The notes beneath the pieces were generated by a model. It saw only the letters and a program-made list of their open reading frames with translations, was not told the DNA's origin and ran no database searches. DNA of 64,000 nt from Okapia johnstoni (Eukaryota; Chordata; Mammalia; Artiodactyla; Giraffidae), in NCBI GenBank assembly GCA_024291935.2, contig CM044310.1, positions 115,392,213 through 115,456,212 on the forward strand, written 5' to 3'. This document shows positions 1-10,957 of this stretch, piece by piece. The stretch's first letter is position 1. The number at the start of each line of letters is the position of its first letter. Position numbers and translations under genes: made by a program.

Positions 1-204
1 TCGCTCAGTCGTGTCCGAGTCTTTGTCACCCCACGGACAGCAGCACGCCAGGCTTCCCTGTCCATCACCAACTCCCGAAGCTTGCTCAAACTCATGTCCA
101 TCGAGTCAGTGATGCCATCCAACCATCTCATCCTCTGCCATCCCCTTCTCCTCCTGCCTTCAATCTTTCCCAGCATCGGGGTCTTTTCCAATGAGTCAGT
201 TCTT
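1..204 (-). mobile_element. BovB LINE 3' end, antisense, cut by window edge
   Basis: Begins in the cgctcagtcgtgtccgagtc region and runs through the tgatgccatccaaccatctc block to atgagtcagttctt, the reverse complement of the BovB 3' end seen at 14150-14356. Lies in intron 4 of SULT2A copy A. Confidence 0.85.
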
Positions 205-419
205 GGATGTTGTAAGGTGAGATAAAGAACACGTGACGAAAGAGAGCATGGCGTTTGACCATAAACAGGCCAGTGAGGACCTGGTGGCTAAGTTCTCGCT
301 TCTAATGAGCATGCACAGGCTAAACGTTGAGAAGGTGGAAGGGAGACTCAGAGGAAGGGAGGGAAGTTAGAGGGAGTGAAGATGAGAAAGAGTCTGCTGA
401 TTATAAGACCAATAGTTAC

Positions 420-514
420 CCATTTCATCTCTTCATAACTCAGTATCAGGAAGTTCTCCTTGTCTCTCATGGACATCCAGCCCCGAGTGTGGTCGAACCA
501 TGATCCAAATGGCA
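420..514 (-). CDS. SULT2A1: SULT2A copy A, coding exon 4
   Basis: 95 bp; acceptor atgcag, donor TGG|gtaact. Encodes [20 protein letters not shown] and [10 protein letters not shown]. The residue after the split codon is Pro where B and C have Val. Exons 5 and 6 would lie left of position 1; 205-419 is intron 4. Confidence 0.92.
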
Positions 515-1402
515 CTGCATACAGGGGAGGCAGAAAGAGTGAGTAGATGACACACAGAATGAAAACAGGGATCCATATATATGTTCCCTCTGTGGACATA
601 AATGCTTGCACAACACAGGGCACATTTATGCTTGTTGTAACTAGTATCCAGCATCACGCATTAGCCCTTTAAAAAGCCTAGGACTTCCCTGGTGGCACAG
701 TGGATAAGAATCGGCCTGCCAGTGCAGGGGACGAGGGTTCGATCCCTGGCCAGGAAGATTCCACATGACTTGGAGCAACTGAGGCCGTGCGCCATGACTA
801 CCAAAGCCACATGCCTAGAGCCTGTGCTCCACAAGAAAGACAAGCCACCGCAGTGAGAGCTCACACTTGCAACTAGAAAGCAGCCTCTCTCACCACAGCT
901 AAAGCCCGAGGGAAATAATGAAGACCCAGCTTAGCCAAAAATAAATAAATAAAAACTTCAGAAACCAAATAAAATAAAACAAGGATACTTCACTTGGAGC
1001 AGGTTTTGTATACAGCTTTATATGCTGTAAGGAGATCTTGTCCAGAGAGCCGTGTGACCTTAGAAGTAGCATTCTGGTTGCCCCTAATATGTTCTGCCTA
1101 TCGAATGTTTAGTTGTTGGATGTATTCTCACCATTCCCACACCTCTTGCTTCCTCCCTGCCCCCCACCCCCCCACCATCTTGCCTTCAATGTTGCTGTTG
1201 GAATCATTATTCTTTGGGAAACTATCTTTCCTCTGGCTTAAGGTTTCCTTTCTTTTTTTCTACTACAGCTTTCTTAGAGGCTAAGTGATTTATTTGTAAT
1301 AATTCTTTGCAAGGCTTTGTGCTTCTTCAAACAGATTTCATCAATGAGGAAATTCTCAGGCTTGTCTTCTTGAAGATTTCCTTTCCCTGTATTTTTTCTT
1401 TC

Positions 1403-1456
<54 letters not shown>

Positions 1457-4400
1457 TTTGAAGTACGGTTGACTTACAACATTTCAGGTGCACAGGGATA
1501 GCAAGGAGATCAAACCAGTCAATCCTAAGGAAATCGACCCTGAATATTCATTGGAAGAACTTATGCTGAAGCTTAAGCTCCAGTACTTTGGCCACTTGGT
1601 GCAAAGAGCTGACTCACTGGAAAAGACCCTGATGCTGGGAAAGATTGAAGGCAGAAGGAGAAGGGGACGACAGAGGATGAGATCGTCAGATAGCATCACT
1701 GACTCAGTGGACATGAATCTGAGCAAACTCTGTGAGATAGTAGAGGACAGAAGCACCCGGCATGCTGCAGCCTATGGGATCGTAACGAATCAGACACGAC
1801 TTAGTGACTGAACAACAACAATATGCATATACTGTTTTTCAGATTATTTTCTATTATAGGTTATTATAAGGTATTGACTACAGTTCCCTGTGCTATACGG
1901 TAAACCTTTGTTACTTTTTGTGTATCTGGTATTTTTTTTTAAATTAGAAATCCAGCATTCTATTCATACTAAGTGAAACAAGTGGGATCAAAATGTCATA
2001 AGTTTTTTAGGGAGGCAAAAATTCATAAGTTTCTAAAATATATATCATACATTTTTATACACCCATATATGTCTATGAAAGCTTTTCTACTATGCCTGAT
2101 AATGGCTTGAGAAAGAACATCAAAAAAAAAAAGGAAGAGATAGAGAAATTGGAAAACATAAACTAAATGAAATGGGATCACTGAATATGAAATAGAAAAA
2201 GTGAAACAAGCTAGATAAAAGATCAGCATATAGTCCAGTTGGTTTTAAACATGGTTGGTCATTAGAAACACATCTGGAGCTTTGGAGAAAAAAAGGCAAA
2301 ACTTGGTCATTTGTACTTTCCAAAAAATTTCAAGATAATTTTAATATGTATCTGGATTTTAAAAAGTGATGACAGATTTTTCTATTAAATGATAGTTTTG
2401 GTGATGTAGAATTCTATTATTTTCTGTTGATCAATCATGATGCAATGGTGTTAAGTGAGTAATAGTTACATAACCACAATAGTAAACGATATTTGTTAGT
2501 TTTTCACAATCAGTAGCCAGACAAAAAGTAAAAGACAATTAAAATTGCAAGCCATAATGGGAATGTGATTTACTCAACAATATAAAATAATTATGTACAA
2601 GTTGAGTGGTTAAGTAGAATGATATGGTAAGTGGAAGTGCATATATGGACGTTTTCATCCGATCAGCCAGTCTATGTCTTTTGGTTGGTGCATTTAATCC
2701 ATTAACATGTCAGTTCATTATTGATATGTATGATCCTATTACCATTTTCTTAATTGATTACTGTGTGTCTCGGTGGGTTCCTCTTTGGGTTTATCCTGCT
2801 GGAAGCTTCCTGGACTTGGTTGACTATTTATGAAGTTTTCAGCTACTATCTTTTCAAATATTTTCTTGGGTCCTTTTTGTCTCTCTTTTTCTTCTGGGAC
2901 CCCTATAATGCAAATGTTGGTGCATTTAATATTGTCCCAGAGGCTTCTTAGCTGTCTTCACTTTTTTTTTTCATTATTTTTTCTATATTCTGTGCTGTGG
3001 CAGTGATTTCCATTGTTCTGTCCTCCAGGTCACTTATTCATTCTTCTGCCTCAGTTATTCTGCTACTGATTCCTTCCAGTGTATTGTTCATCTCTGTGTC
3101 TTGCTCTGGTGGACAGAGCCTCTCTCAGTAAAGCTTTAAAACAATCATCATATGGAATTTGAAAGATGGTAATGGTAACCCTATATGCGAGACAGAATAA
3201 GAGACACAGATGCCTAGAACAGTCCTGTGGACTCTGAGGAAGAAGGTGAGGGTGGGACGTTCTGGGACAATAACATTGAAACATGTATATTGTCATATGT
3301 AAAGCGGAACACCATTCCATGTTCTATGCATGGGACGGATGCTCAGGGCTGGAGCATTGGGATGACCCAGAGGGATGGGATGGGGAGGGAGGTGGGAGGA
3401 GGGTTCGGGAGGGGGAGCACATGTGAACCCATGGCTGATTCATGTCAACGTGTGGCAAAAACTACTACAATATTGTCAAGTAATTAGCCCCCAACTAAAA
3501 TAAATAAATTTATTAAAAAAAAAAACAATCATCAGCTAATGGGTGGAGTTGTGCTCCTGTTAGTGGTTTGGCAACCCACTCCAGTTTTCTTGCCTGGAGA
3601 GTTCTATGGCCTGAGGAGCCTGGCAGGCTACAGTCCATGGGGTCGCAAAGAGTCGGACACTACTAAGCGACTAACACTACCATGCCTGAGCCTTTCTTCC
3701 TTTTTTTTTTTAAAATATGTATTTATTTGTCTGGGCTTGGTCTGAGATCTTTGATCTTCATCTCGGGAGTTGCAATTACTCAGCCCACGTGCCACAACTA
3801 CTGAAGTTCGAGCACCCTAGAGCCCCAGCTCCCCAACAAGAGAAGCCACTGCAATGAGAAGCCCGTGCACTGCCATGAAGCGTAGCCCTTCCTCTCAGCA
3901 ACTAGAGAAAAGCCTGGGCAGCAATGAAGACCCAATGTGGCCAAAAATAAATAAATAAAGGAATAAGGAAGATGCATCTGAAAAATGGTGAAAAGTCAGG
4001 ATTGTATTGTCCAGAAAGCCAACGAAAGCTGACTTTCAGAAAGTCGTGGATTAGGAGAGTAGAGGAAAGAATATGAGATGCTAGTATTAGACAGATCCTG
4101 GAGACTCAGAAAATAGCTAGAATAGTTTCTGATGGGGCAAACAAAAAGGCTGGTTGAGGTTCTGCTGCTCTACAAGACAGTATGTGGATTTAGAAAATCT
4201 GGGTTCCAGTGGTGATGGAGATACTCATGGGTTGGTACGATGTAGAGACATCAGGTTGGGTTTAAAAGAAAAAAGAGAGGTCTGATGAAGGACTCTGGCA
4301 ACCCCTAGCTTTCATATTTTACATTCACTCACTGTTTCCTTGGATGAACCATTCAAAATATTCTTCCAGCGATCCTGGTTTCTCAACAAATTTTGCACTC

Positions 4401-7400
4401 CTCCAGAAAAAATAACCAGATACAAAAACATCTCTGGGATTTCTGATGAGGTAGATCATCTTAAAGAGGAAAACAGGATAATGAAAAATCAAGTCATTTT
4501 CTAACCTTCTTTCTTTCCCCAACCTTCTTGATTTTCATAAAAATGGAGAAAAAGCCAAAGAATTCCCTGGTGGTCCAGTGGTTAAGATTCTGTGCTTCCA
4601 CTGCAGGGGGTATGGGTTTGACCCCTAGTCAGGGAAATAGGATCCCACCTGCTGTGTGGTACAGCCAAACAAACCAACCAAAATGTCAGCTGGATATAGA
4701 AACATATAATGGTTAGAAAAACCAGTCATGAAGGCAGAGTGATCACCCTGAATTTAGGCATTGATGTAAGTGTGCCGCTTCTCATATGAGCATCTCTGGT
4801 GCTTCTACATAAGTGGCAGGAGGTATTTATTTAATTAAGGCTGGCTAATTATTATTATTATTTTTTAGAGCAACAAAAGAGGATTATTCAGGGTATAATA
4901 CAGTTATAAATTCCAGTTTGGCTTTAAATGTGGTTTTCTAAGATTTTGGCATTATCGTTTCCCTTGGTCTCTGGCTTACACCTGGCTAGCATAACGTGCA
5001 GAATGGTCTACACATTTGTATTCCAGTATGACTGTGTCACCATCAAATACAGACTCCCAGGTCCCACGTCACACCTACAGAATACAACTGCACTTCAATC
5101 AGATCTCCAAGTGATTCCTAGGCAAATTAAAGTTTAACAAGCATTGCTCAAGTCTATCTTTATTTTATATTTTTGGTTTTTGGCTGCACCCTGCGGCATG
5201 CAGAACTTCCCCGACCAGGGATTGGGCTTGTGTCCCCTGCATTGGGGCTTCCCTGGTGGCTCAACAGTAAATAATCCATTTGCAATGCAGGAGACACAGG
5301 AGATGCAGCTTCAATCCCTGGCTTGGGAAGATGCCCTGGAGGAGGGCATGGCAACCCATTTCAGTATTCTTGCCTGGAGAATCTCAGGGACAGAGGAGCC
5401 TGGTGGGTTAGAGTCCATGGGGTCGAGAAGAGTTGGACACGACTTAAACGACAGAGCACCACCACTGGACCATCAGGGAAGCCCTGATGAAGACTGTCTT
5501 GACTGCTGTACACTGACCTTGGCCTTGGATTTGAAGAAAGACTTGGGGAAGAGTTGGATGGGGAGGTGAGAACTGATGAGACGTGGGCCTTCCTTCTCCT
5601 TTAGTAATTCATACCCATACTTATTCTCTACCCAGGGGGAGCGGTCCCAGATGGGCTCAGATTGGATCCACTTGGGATCCCCCTTGGAGTAAATCAGGCA
5701 GACAGTTTCAATCAACCAGTTTGTTCCTAGATAAAGAAAGGAAAAATATGATCAATCATTTTAATCTGACATAAAAATTCTTATAATGTATACAGAGCAT
5801 AAAAGGTACCATCTTAACCATCTTTAAACGTACAGTTCAGTTGTTGTTGTTTAGCCACTCAGTTATATCCAGCTCTTTTTGCAGCGCATGGACTGTAGCC
5901 CTCCAGGCTCCTCTGTCCATGCGATTTCCCAGGCAAGAATATCTGAGTGGCAGCTATTAAAAAGAATGCATTTGAATCAGTTCTAATGAGGTGGATGAAA
6001 CTGGAGTCTATTATACAGAGTGAAGTAAGTTAGAAAGAAAAACACCAATACAGCATATTAATGCGTATATATGGAATTTAGAAAGATGGTAACGATGACC
6101 CTATACACCAGACAGCAAATGAGACCCAGATGTAACGAACAGACTGTTGGACTCTGTGGGAGAGGGTGAGGGTGGGGTGATTTGAGAGAATAGCATTGAA
6201 ACATGTATATTATCATACGTGAAATAGATTGCCAGTCCAGGTTTGATGAATGAGACAGGGTGCTCAGAGCTGATGCACTGGCATGACCCTGAGGGATGGG
6301 GAGGGAGGTGGGAAGGGGGTTCAGAGTGGGGGACACATGTACACCCATGGCTGATTCATGTCAGTGTATGGCAAAAACCACTACAATATTGGAAGGTAAT
6401 TAGACTCCAATTGAAATAAATTAATTAATTAAAAAAGAAAAGAAAAGAAAAAAAAAAGAATACCGGAGTGGGTCGGCATTTCCTTCTCCAGGGGATCTTA
6501 TTGACCCAGGGATTCTACCCGAGGCTCCTGCGTTGGCAGGCAGACTCTTTACCACTGAGCCACCAGGTAGCCCTGTACAGCTCTGTAGGGTTAAGAATAT
6601 TTACATGGTTGTGCAAACGATTTCCAGAATTTTTCCATCTTGCGCAGTTGAACATCTGTGCCCATTAAGTAACAACTTCTCATTTTCTTCTCCTTCCAGT
6701 CCCTGGCAACCATTCTACTTTCTGTTTCTGATACCTCATTTAAGTGGAGTCATACATACCATGCAGAGCTTGGCGGCTAAATGATAAAGAATCTGCCTGC
6801 AATGCAGGAGACCTGGGTTCAATCCCTGGGTCAGAAAGATCCCCTGGAGAAGGGAATGGCTACAAACTACAGTATTCTTGCCTGGAGAATCCCATGGACA
6901 GAGGAGCCTGAAGGGCTAGAGTCTATGGGATCACGAAGAATCAGACACAACTGAGTGACTAAAACTTTCACTTCACTCCATACATACTATGTCTTCATAG
7001 TTTATCCGTGCTGTAGCAAGTGTCAGAACTCCATTCCTTTCTAAGGCTGAATAATATTCTAAATATGTGGATAGTATATTATGTTTATCCACTCATCTGT
7101 CAATGGACCTTTGGGTTGCTTCTACGCTTTGGCTACTTGCTTAAATCCTTTGAACAGATTCCCATTGCCCTTGGCTTATCATTACCACAGCACTTCTGAT
7201 GATTTCAGCCTTGCTTCTTGCCCAATCACAGTCCCTCTATGACTCTGCCACTCTTAGATATATGATCCGTATCTTTTCAGTTCAGTAAATTTATCAACTT
7301 CTCTTCCAATTCCTGGCCACTCTCCATGCTGATACCTTTACTGGAAAATCTCTCCTCTTTGAAAAGATGTATTTATCTATGCATTTGTTTTTGGCTGGGT

Positions 7401-9408
7401 CTTGCTGCACTTGGGCTTTCTCCAGTTGTGGTGAGCAGGGGGCTACTCGCTAGTTGTGATGCTCCGGCTTCTCATTGCAGTGACTTCTCTTGCTGCAGAG
7501 CATGGGCTCTAGAGCCTGCAGTGTTGCGGCACACGGGCATAATTGCTCCACAGCTTGGAGGATCTTCCTGGGCCAGGGACTGAACCCAAGTCCCCTGCAT
7601 TGGCAGACAGATTGTTAACCACTGGACCATCAGGGAAGTCCTGGAAAATATCTCTTTTCACGAAATAATTTCACATTCTTTTTTGAAAAAAGGAAAACAT
7701 TAAATTTTCCTGCTGCTAATTCTTTCCTTTTTCTAAAAAATTTATTTATTTATTTTATTATTTAGGGCTGTGCTGTGTCTTCCTTGTTGCACTCGGGTTT
7801 CTCTCTAGTTGCAGTGAGCAGGGGCTACTGAGAAGCCTTCTCATGGCGGTGGCTTCTTTCCTTGTGGAGCACAGGTTCTCGGCGCACGGGCTGCAGCAGT
7901 TGTGGCTTGTGGGCCCTAGAGCACTGGCTCAATAGTTGTGGTGTGCAGAATTAGTTGCTCCACAGGATGTGGAATCTTCCTTGACCAGGGATCGAAGCTT
8001 TGTCCCTTCCATTGGCAGGTGGATTCGTAACCTCTAGAACACCAGGGAAGCCCCATGTTCACTCTTTTTGATCTCAACTTAGTGTCATTTCTTCTACCTT
8101 GCTTTCTGGCTGCGGTAGTTATGATTTATTCCTCACCCCAGCCCTCCCACCTCGTTTTATTGACTTATTACTAACAAATTAAGGATGTATATATTTAACA
8201 CCCTCAGTTCAAAAACAGTGGGGTCAACACGGCAAGACTAAACTCTCCATTGCGGCATTATATTATACAAGTAACTGGATAAGACTTGTTTCTGCTAGCA
8301 GGGAGCTTATTGTCTCTTTCATATAAAGCAGAAATAGGGCAACTCTGGGGTCTCAGTGGTAAAGAATCCAGCTGCCAATGCAGGAGACGTGGGTTCGATC
8401 CCTGACCCGGGAAATTCCACAGGCAGTGGGGCAACTAAGCCGTTGCACCACAACTACTGAACCATGAGTCACAACCACTGAAGCCCTAGAACCCGGGCTC
8501 CACAACAAGAGAAGTTACCTCTAGAGAAGCCCTCACACTGCAACTAGAGAAAGCCCACGCAGCAGTGAAGAACTAACACAGTCCAAAATAAAGCAAGAAT
8601 AATAATTAAAGCAAGAGGCAAAAGTCTATTTAAAAAAAGAATGTGAATATTTAAGGTGTACATGTTCATCTGTTCATGTCACATTGTGAAAAGACTACCA
8701 CTATCAAGCTAATTAACATATACAACATCTCATAGAATTACCTCCTTCCACTACTTCTTCTAGGGCTTCCCTGGTGGCTCAGTGGTAAAGAATCCATCTG
8801 CCAGTGCAGGAGACAGAAGAGATTAGGATTCAATCCCCAGGTCAGGAAGAGCCCCTGGAGAAGTAGATGGCAGCCCTCTCCAGTATTCTTACCTAGAGAA
8901 TCCCATGGACAGACGAGCCCGGTGGGCTACAGTTCATGGGGTTTCACAAAGAGGTGGACAGGACTGAGTGACTAAACAGCAGCCCATTTCCTCTACAGAC
9001 TTCACTCTCCATCTTCTTCCACTCCTCTCTACAAACAGCTGAATCTGCCTTTTGCTTCATTCCCCTGGTTTCCTCTGATGCCTTTGATTACCCGCTCTGA
9101 GCACTCAGCTTACTGTGTAACTGCCTGGCTCGACCCTTTTCTCTGAACATCAGTGGTATCAGTGCACATTTCTATTTCCCTAATGCATTGTCGGCGTATA
9201 GAAAGCTCACCTGTCTACTGAGTGAATGAGGGCCATAGCCACAGCCTGTAGTATCTGATCCTTCTTCCTTACCTGATTTGGGGAAAGTCAGCAGTAAGAC
9301 ATCTTCATCTTTAATAATAAAAGTCTCCTGCACCTCTCTCAGGAGTTCAGGTGAGTAATCCAGGTTTGGGAAAGGTATCCCTTCAAACCACACAAACTTT
9401 CCTGTCAT
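420..9408 (-). CDS. SULT2A1: SULT2A-family sulfotransferase, copy A (coding exons 1-4 in window; exons 5-6 beyond left edge)
   Basis: The family product is a cytosolic sulfotransferase that moves sulfate from PAPS to hydroxyls of steroids and bile acids. Four coding exons are visible: exon 1 9273-9408, exon 2 5518-5726, exon 3 4333-4459, exon 4 420-514. Their lengths (136, 209, 127, 95 bp) and phases equal those of copies B and C, and all have GT/AG borders and no stops. Readable residues in human numbering: Lys44 in the PAPS loop (TFPKSG), Trp72 and Trp77, catalytic His99 (SSHLP), Arg121 and Ser129 (RNPRDVFVS). Exon 1 begins at an ATG about 67 bp below a TATA-like box. It is the most diverged copy (for example NLDYSPELL against SMEFSSEQL in B) and keeps Trp72, which B and C lack. 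Intron 2 is short (1.06 kb) and has no BovB pair. Whether the whole gene is intact cannot be judged here. The symbol gives the family; orthology to a named ruminant locus is unproven. Confidence 0.9.
681..955 (+). mobile_element. CHR-type tRNA-derived SINE, long form
   Basis: Head ggacttccctggtggcacag with a B-box-like ggttcgatccc, body of accacaag/gcaactagaaag motifs, and (aaat)n tail. In intron 3 of copy A. Confidence 0.8.
956..1405. other. Intron 3 of copy A, no recognised element
   Basis: Partly paralogous to 22480-22700 and 42290-42510 in copies B and C (shared gtatacag, aggagatcttgtccagagag and ttgttgctgttgg blocks). No coding signal. Confidence 0.5.
1406..1459. repeat. (TA)n microsatellite followed by a T-tract
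   Basis: About 17 TA units at 1406-1439 running into about 20 T. Probably length-variable. Confidence 0.95.
1460..2000. mobile_element. L1 3'UTR piece interrupted by a sense BovB 3' fragment (1501-1821)
   Basis: The outer part has aagtacggttgacttacaac and ttccctgtgctatacggtaa, typical of artiodactyl L1 3' UTR. The inner part runs from gcaaggagat to gtgactgaacaacaacaa and matches the 3' third of the BovB reading frame. Other-frame ORFs here are transposon shadows. Confidence 0.7.
2001..2639. other. AT-rich intron 3 sequence of copy A, unassigned
   Basis: No clear repeat family or exon-like segment; no equivalent noticed in the shorter introns 3 of copies B and C. Confidence 0.4.
2640..3136 (-). 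mobile_element. Old L1 fragment, antisense
   Basis: Contains ttttggttggtgcatttaat, ttgatatgtatgatcctatt and ttctgggacccctataatgc, typical of reverse-complemented L1. Confidence 0.65.
3151..3524 (+). mobile_element. L1 3'-end insertion with 10-bp target-site duplication
   Basis: Runs from tatggaatttgaaagatggt to the aataaataaatttatt A-rich tail. acaatcatca occurs at 3141-3150 and again at 3525-3534, marking the target duplication inside the older L1. Confidence 0.85.
3569..3682 (+). mobile_element. BovA SINE fragment
   Basis: Contains ggcaacccactccagttttc, tccatggggtcgcaaagagt and gcgactaacac. Confidence 0.8.
3775..3958 (+). mobile_element. CHR-type SINE body fragment
   Basis: Contains cacaactactgaagt, aacaagagaagccactgcaa and tggccaaaaataaataaata. 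Confidence 0.75.
4333..4459 (-). CDS. SULT2A1: SULT2A copy A, coding exon 3
   Basis: 127 bp; acceptor ctctttaag, donor ACA|gtgagt. Encodes [18 protein letters not shown], the 3'-phosphate-binding element with Arg121 and Ser129, then the [11 protein letters not shown] segment. The donor interrupts a codon after its first base, matching the two-base start of exon 4. Confidence 0.93.
4559..4684 (+). mobile_element. CHR-type SINE, short form
   Basis: Head aattccctggtggtccagtg, box-B-like gggtttgacccc, tail acagccaaacaaacc. In intron 2 of copy A. Confidence 0.8.
5155..5484 (-). mobile_element. Antisense CHR SINE split by a sense Bov-tA SINE (5244-5460)
   Basis: The CHR halves are tttttggctgcaccctgcgg through cctgcatt, and ccactggaccatcagggaag. 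Between them lies ggggcttccctggtggctca to ggacacgacttaaacgac, a full Bov-tA. Just below exon 2 of copy A. Confidence 0.85.
5518..5726 (-). CDS. SULT2A1: SULT2A copy A, coding exon 2
   Basis: 209 bp; acceptor ttatctag, donor AAG|gtcagt. Contains [24 protein letters not shown] (Trp72 and Trp77 both present) and [10 protein letters not shown] with catalytic His99. It ends in phase 0 after residue 115. Confidence 0.93.
5841..6574 (-). mobile_element. Antisense BovA SINE split by an L1 3'-end insertion
   Basis: Left part ttgttgttgtttagccactc to caggcaagaat; right part accggagtgggtcggcattt to ccaccaggtagccc. The L1 occupies 5951-6455. Confidence 0.85.
5951..6455 (+). mobile_element. 5'-truncated L1 3' end with A-rich tail
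   Basis: Starts cagctattaaaaagaatgca and ends in (aaatt)n and (agaaa)n. Imperfect 16-bp duplicates of the SINE target, aagaatatctgagtgg at 5935-5950 and aagaataccggagtgg at 6456-6471, flank it. Confidence 0.88.
6575..7145 (-). mobile_element. Old L1 (antisense) with an inserted Bov-tA SINE (6766-6965)
   Basis: cagtccctggcaaccattct, gaataatattctaaat and tccactcatctgtcaatgga are L1-like in reverse complement. Paralogous stretches are at 32860-33250 and 49300-49700. The Bov-tA here has no counterpart at those places, so it is private to copy A. Confidence 0.65.
7366..7642 (-). mobile_element. CHR-type SINE, long form, antisense
   Basis: ttggctgggtcttgctgcac at one end and ccactggaccatcagggaag at the other. 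Absent at the paralogous sites in B and C. Confidence 0.85.
7733..8054 (-). mobile_element. CHR-type SINE, long form, antisense
   Basis: tttatttatttattttatta tail in reverse, then gggctgtgctgtgtcttcct, ending caccagggaagcccc. Confidence 0.85.
8337..8600 (+). mobile_element. CHR-type SINE, long form (orthologous slot in all three copies)
   Basis: gggcaactctggggtctcag to cagtgaagaactaacacagt. Counterparts at 33880-34116 and 50330-50555 occupy the same place in intron 1, so this insertion predates the array. Confidence 0.8.
8763..8981 (+). mobile_element. Bov-tA SINE (shared by all three copies)
   Basis: gggcttccctggtggctcag to gactgagtgactaaacagc. Counterparts at 34214-34424 and 50645-50858. 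Confidence 0.88.
9273..9408 (-). CDS. SULT2A1: SULT2A copy A, coding exon 1
   Basis: 136 bp encoding 45 residues plus one base, from the ATG at 9408 to TTTCCCAAATCAG followed by gtaagg. It holds the FEGIPFP N-terminal motif and the 5'-phosphosulfate loop TFPKSG (Lys44). Copies B and C have TYPKSG at this point. Confidence 0.93.
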
Positions 9409-9474
9409 GACGATGAGCTCTTTGTAGCTCTCATGAGCCTTTTAGCCGTAGTCACTGTTGGACTGGGAGATCCG

Positions 9475-9624
9475 TTTTATAGTCAACATCGAATAATCAT
9501 TAATCTCTCCCAGGTCGTTGATGAGTGTGCCTGCCCATAAAAAGAGAGGGTCACAAGATTGATAATATTGGGCAACCATGAAGCCATTCAGAGAACACTC
9601 TGGGGTAACCTGAGTTTGACGTCA
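9475..9624 (-). promoter_or_regulatory. Promoter module of SULT2A copy A: TATA-like box, HNF1-like site, palindromic CRE
   Basis: Read on the minus strand, TATAAAA lies at 9475-9481 (about 67 bp before the ATG), ATTAATGATTATT at 9492-9505 resembles an HNF1 site (one good half, one degenerate half), and TGACGTCA, a perfect CRE palindrome, is at 9617-9624. The same order and spacing recur in copies B and C. HNF1 control of human SULT2A1 is established; use of the CRE here is inference. Confidence 0.55.
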
Positions 9625-9697
9625 TGGGAGGGAACCAGGAGTTTAGTAACAAGATGCGGGATGTAGACATGTGGTGGATTATAAATGTGTATCTTTA

Positions 9698-9936
9698 AGA
9701 ATTATTTATATATTTGCTGGGTTCGGTCTTCATTGTTGTGTGTGGGCTTTTTGTAGCTGCAGCAAGCAGGGGTTACTCAATTGTTGCCAAGCTGGGGCTC
9801 TAGGCCACTGGGCTGAATATGTGGCACAGGGGCTTAGTTGCCCCATAGCACGTGGAAACTTCCCGGAGCAGGTATCGAACCTGTGTCCTTTGCATCGGCA
9901 GGTAGAATCCTAACCACTGGACCACCAGGGAAGTCC
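9698..9936 (-). mobile_element. CHR-type SINE, antisense (shared by all three upstream flanks)
   Basis: Ends ggaccaccagggaagtcct. Counterparts at 35505-35735 and 51915-52150. Confidence 0.85.
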
Positions 9937-9944
9937 TAAAAATA

Positions 9945-10440
9945 TATATACTAAATAATCTTAGTTATTTTTTCCAACACTTTTAGATATATAGGAAAAT
10001 TGTAAAGAATTCTCATAGTCCACACTTTATTCAGACTTCCTTAGTTTTTATCCTAATATCCTTTCTCTGGCCCAAGGTCCCATCCCAGACACTACATTAC
10101 ATTGGGTCTTCATGTAGCCTTAGGTTTGTCTTAGCTGTGACAGTTTCTCAGACTTTCCTTGTCTTTGATGACTTGGACAGCTTTGAGGATTACTGGTCAG
10201 ATATTTTGGAGAAGTCCCTCTCTTTGGGATGTGTCCAATGTTTTTCTCATAATTAGACTGGGTTTCTGGGTTTTGGAGAGGAAGATCATGGAGGTAAAAT
10301 ACTAGTACAGTCAACAACATTTCAGGGGTATTTACTATCAACCTGACATCTCATTACTGATGTTGACTTTGATCACCTGGCAGAAGTAGTGTTTGCTAGA
10401 TTTCCACATGGTAAATGTACTCTCCCTTTCTTCCTTTTTT
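9945..10440 (-). mobile_element. Old L1 fragment, antisense, upstream flank of copy A
   Basis: cactacattacattgggtct, tttctcagactttccttgtc and gtttctgggttttggagagg match reverse-complemented old L1. Paralogues at 35790-36230 and 52180-52660. Confidence 0.65.
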
Positions 10441-10451
10441 TTTTCCTCTAA

Positions 10452-10567
10452 ATTTTTTTGGCCCTGCCACATGGCATGTGGGATCTTGGTTCTCTGTTCA
10501 GAGATTGAACCTGTACCCCTTGATTTGGAAGCTCGGAGTCTTAACCACTGGACTGCCAGGGAAGTCC
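10452..10567 (-). mobile_element. CHR-type SINE, short form, antisense (shared by all three flanks)
   Basis: ttttggccctgccacatggc to gactgccagggaagtcct. Counterparts at 36232-36358 and 52665-52786. Confidence 0.82.
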
Positions 10568-10957
10568 TTACCTTCCTTCCTTTTTATGTGGGCATATTTA
10601 AAATATGAAGTGTAGACTTAAAGGTATTAATGAGAACATATTGTGTAAAATCTAGTTGATGGTCTTGTCTAAAACCATTGTCTGGCACCATTTAAATTAT
10701 CAAATTCTTATCAAAAATAAAAGAGAAGCTGAGGATATGTTCCAGAGAGAGGAGAACGTAAACGAAATCCTGGATTGACTCCTAGACCACAGAAAATTCT
10801 ATTATTTTATTACTCGGACAGTTGACCACATTTGAATGCACACTGTGGATTAGATAATACCATTGCATCAAGACAAACTTCCCTGATTTCTATCATTCTT
10901 GTGTAATTATAAAGGAAATATTTTTGATCTTAGAAAATATAAAGTTTAAAAAAAAAA
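10568..10957. other. Array flank sequence, non-coding
   Basis: Paralogous to 36359-36767 and, more distantly, to 52787-53240. It contains the segment used to place the recombination switch. No coding signal. Confidence 0.55.

Noticed and set aside
1406..1459. (TA)n plus T-tract as a functional element
   Set aside because: Ordinary microsatellite and L1-associated tail.
8763..8830. tRNA genes at SINE heads (box-B-like ggttcgatccc throughout)
   Set aside because: These are tRNA-derived SINE promoters without a foldable full tRNA and anticodon arm.
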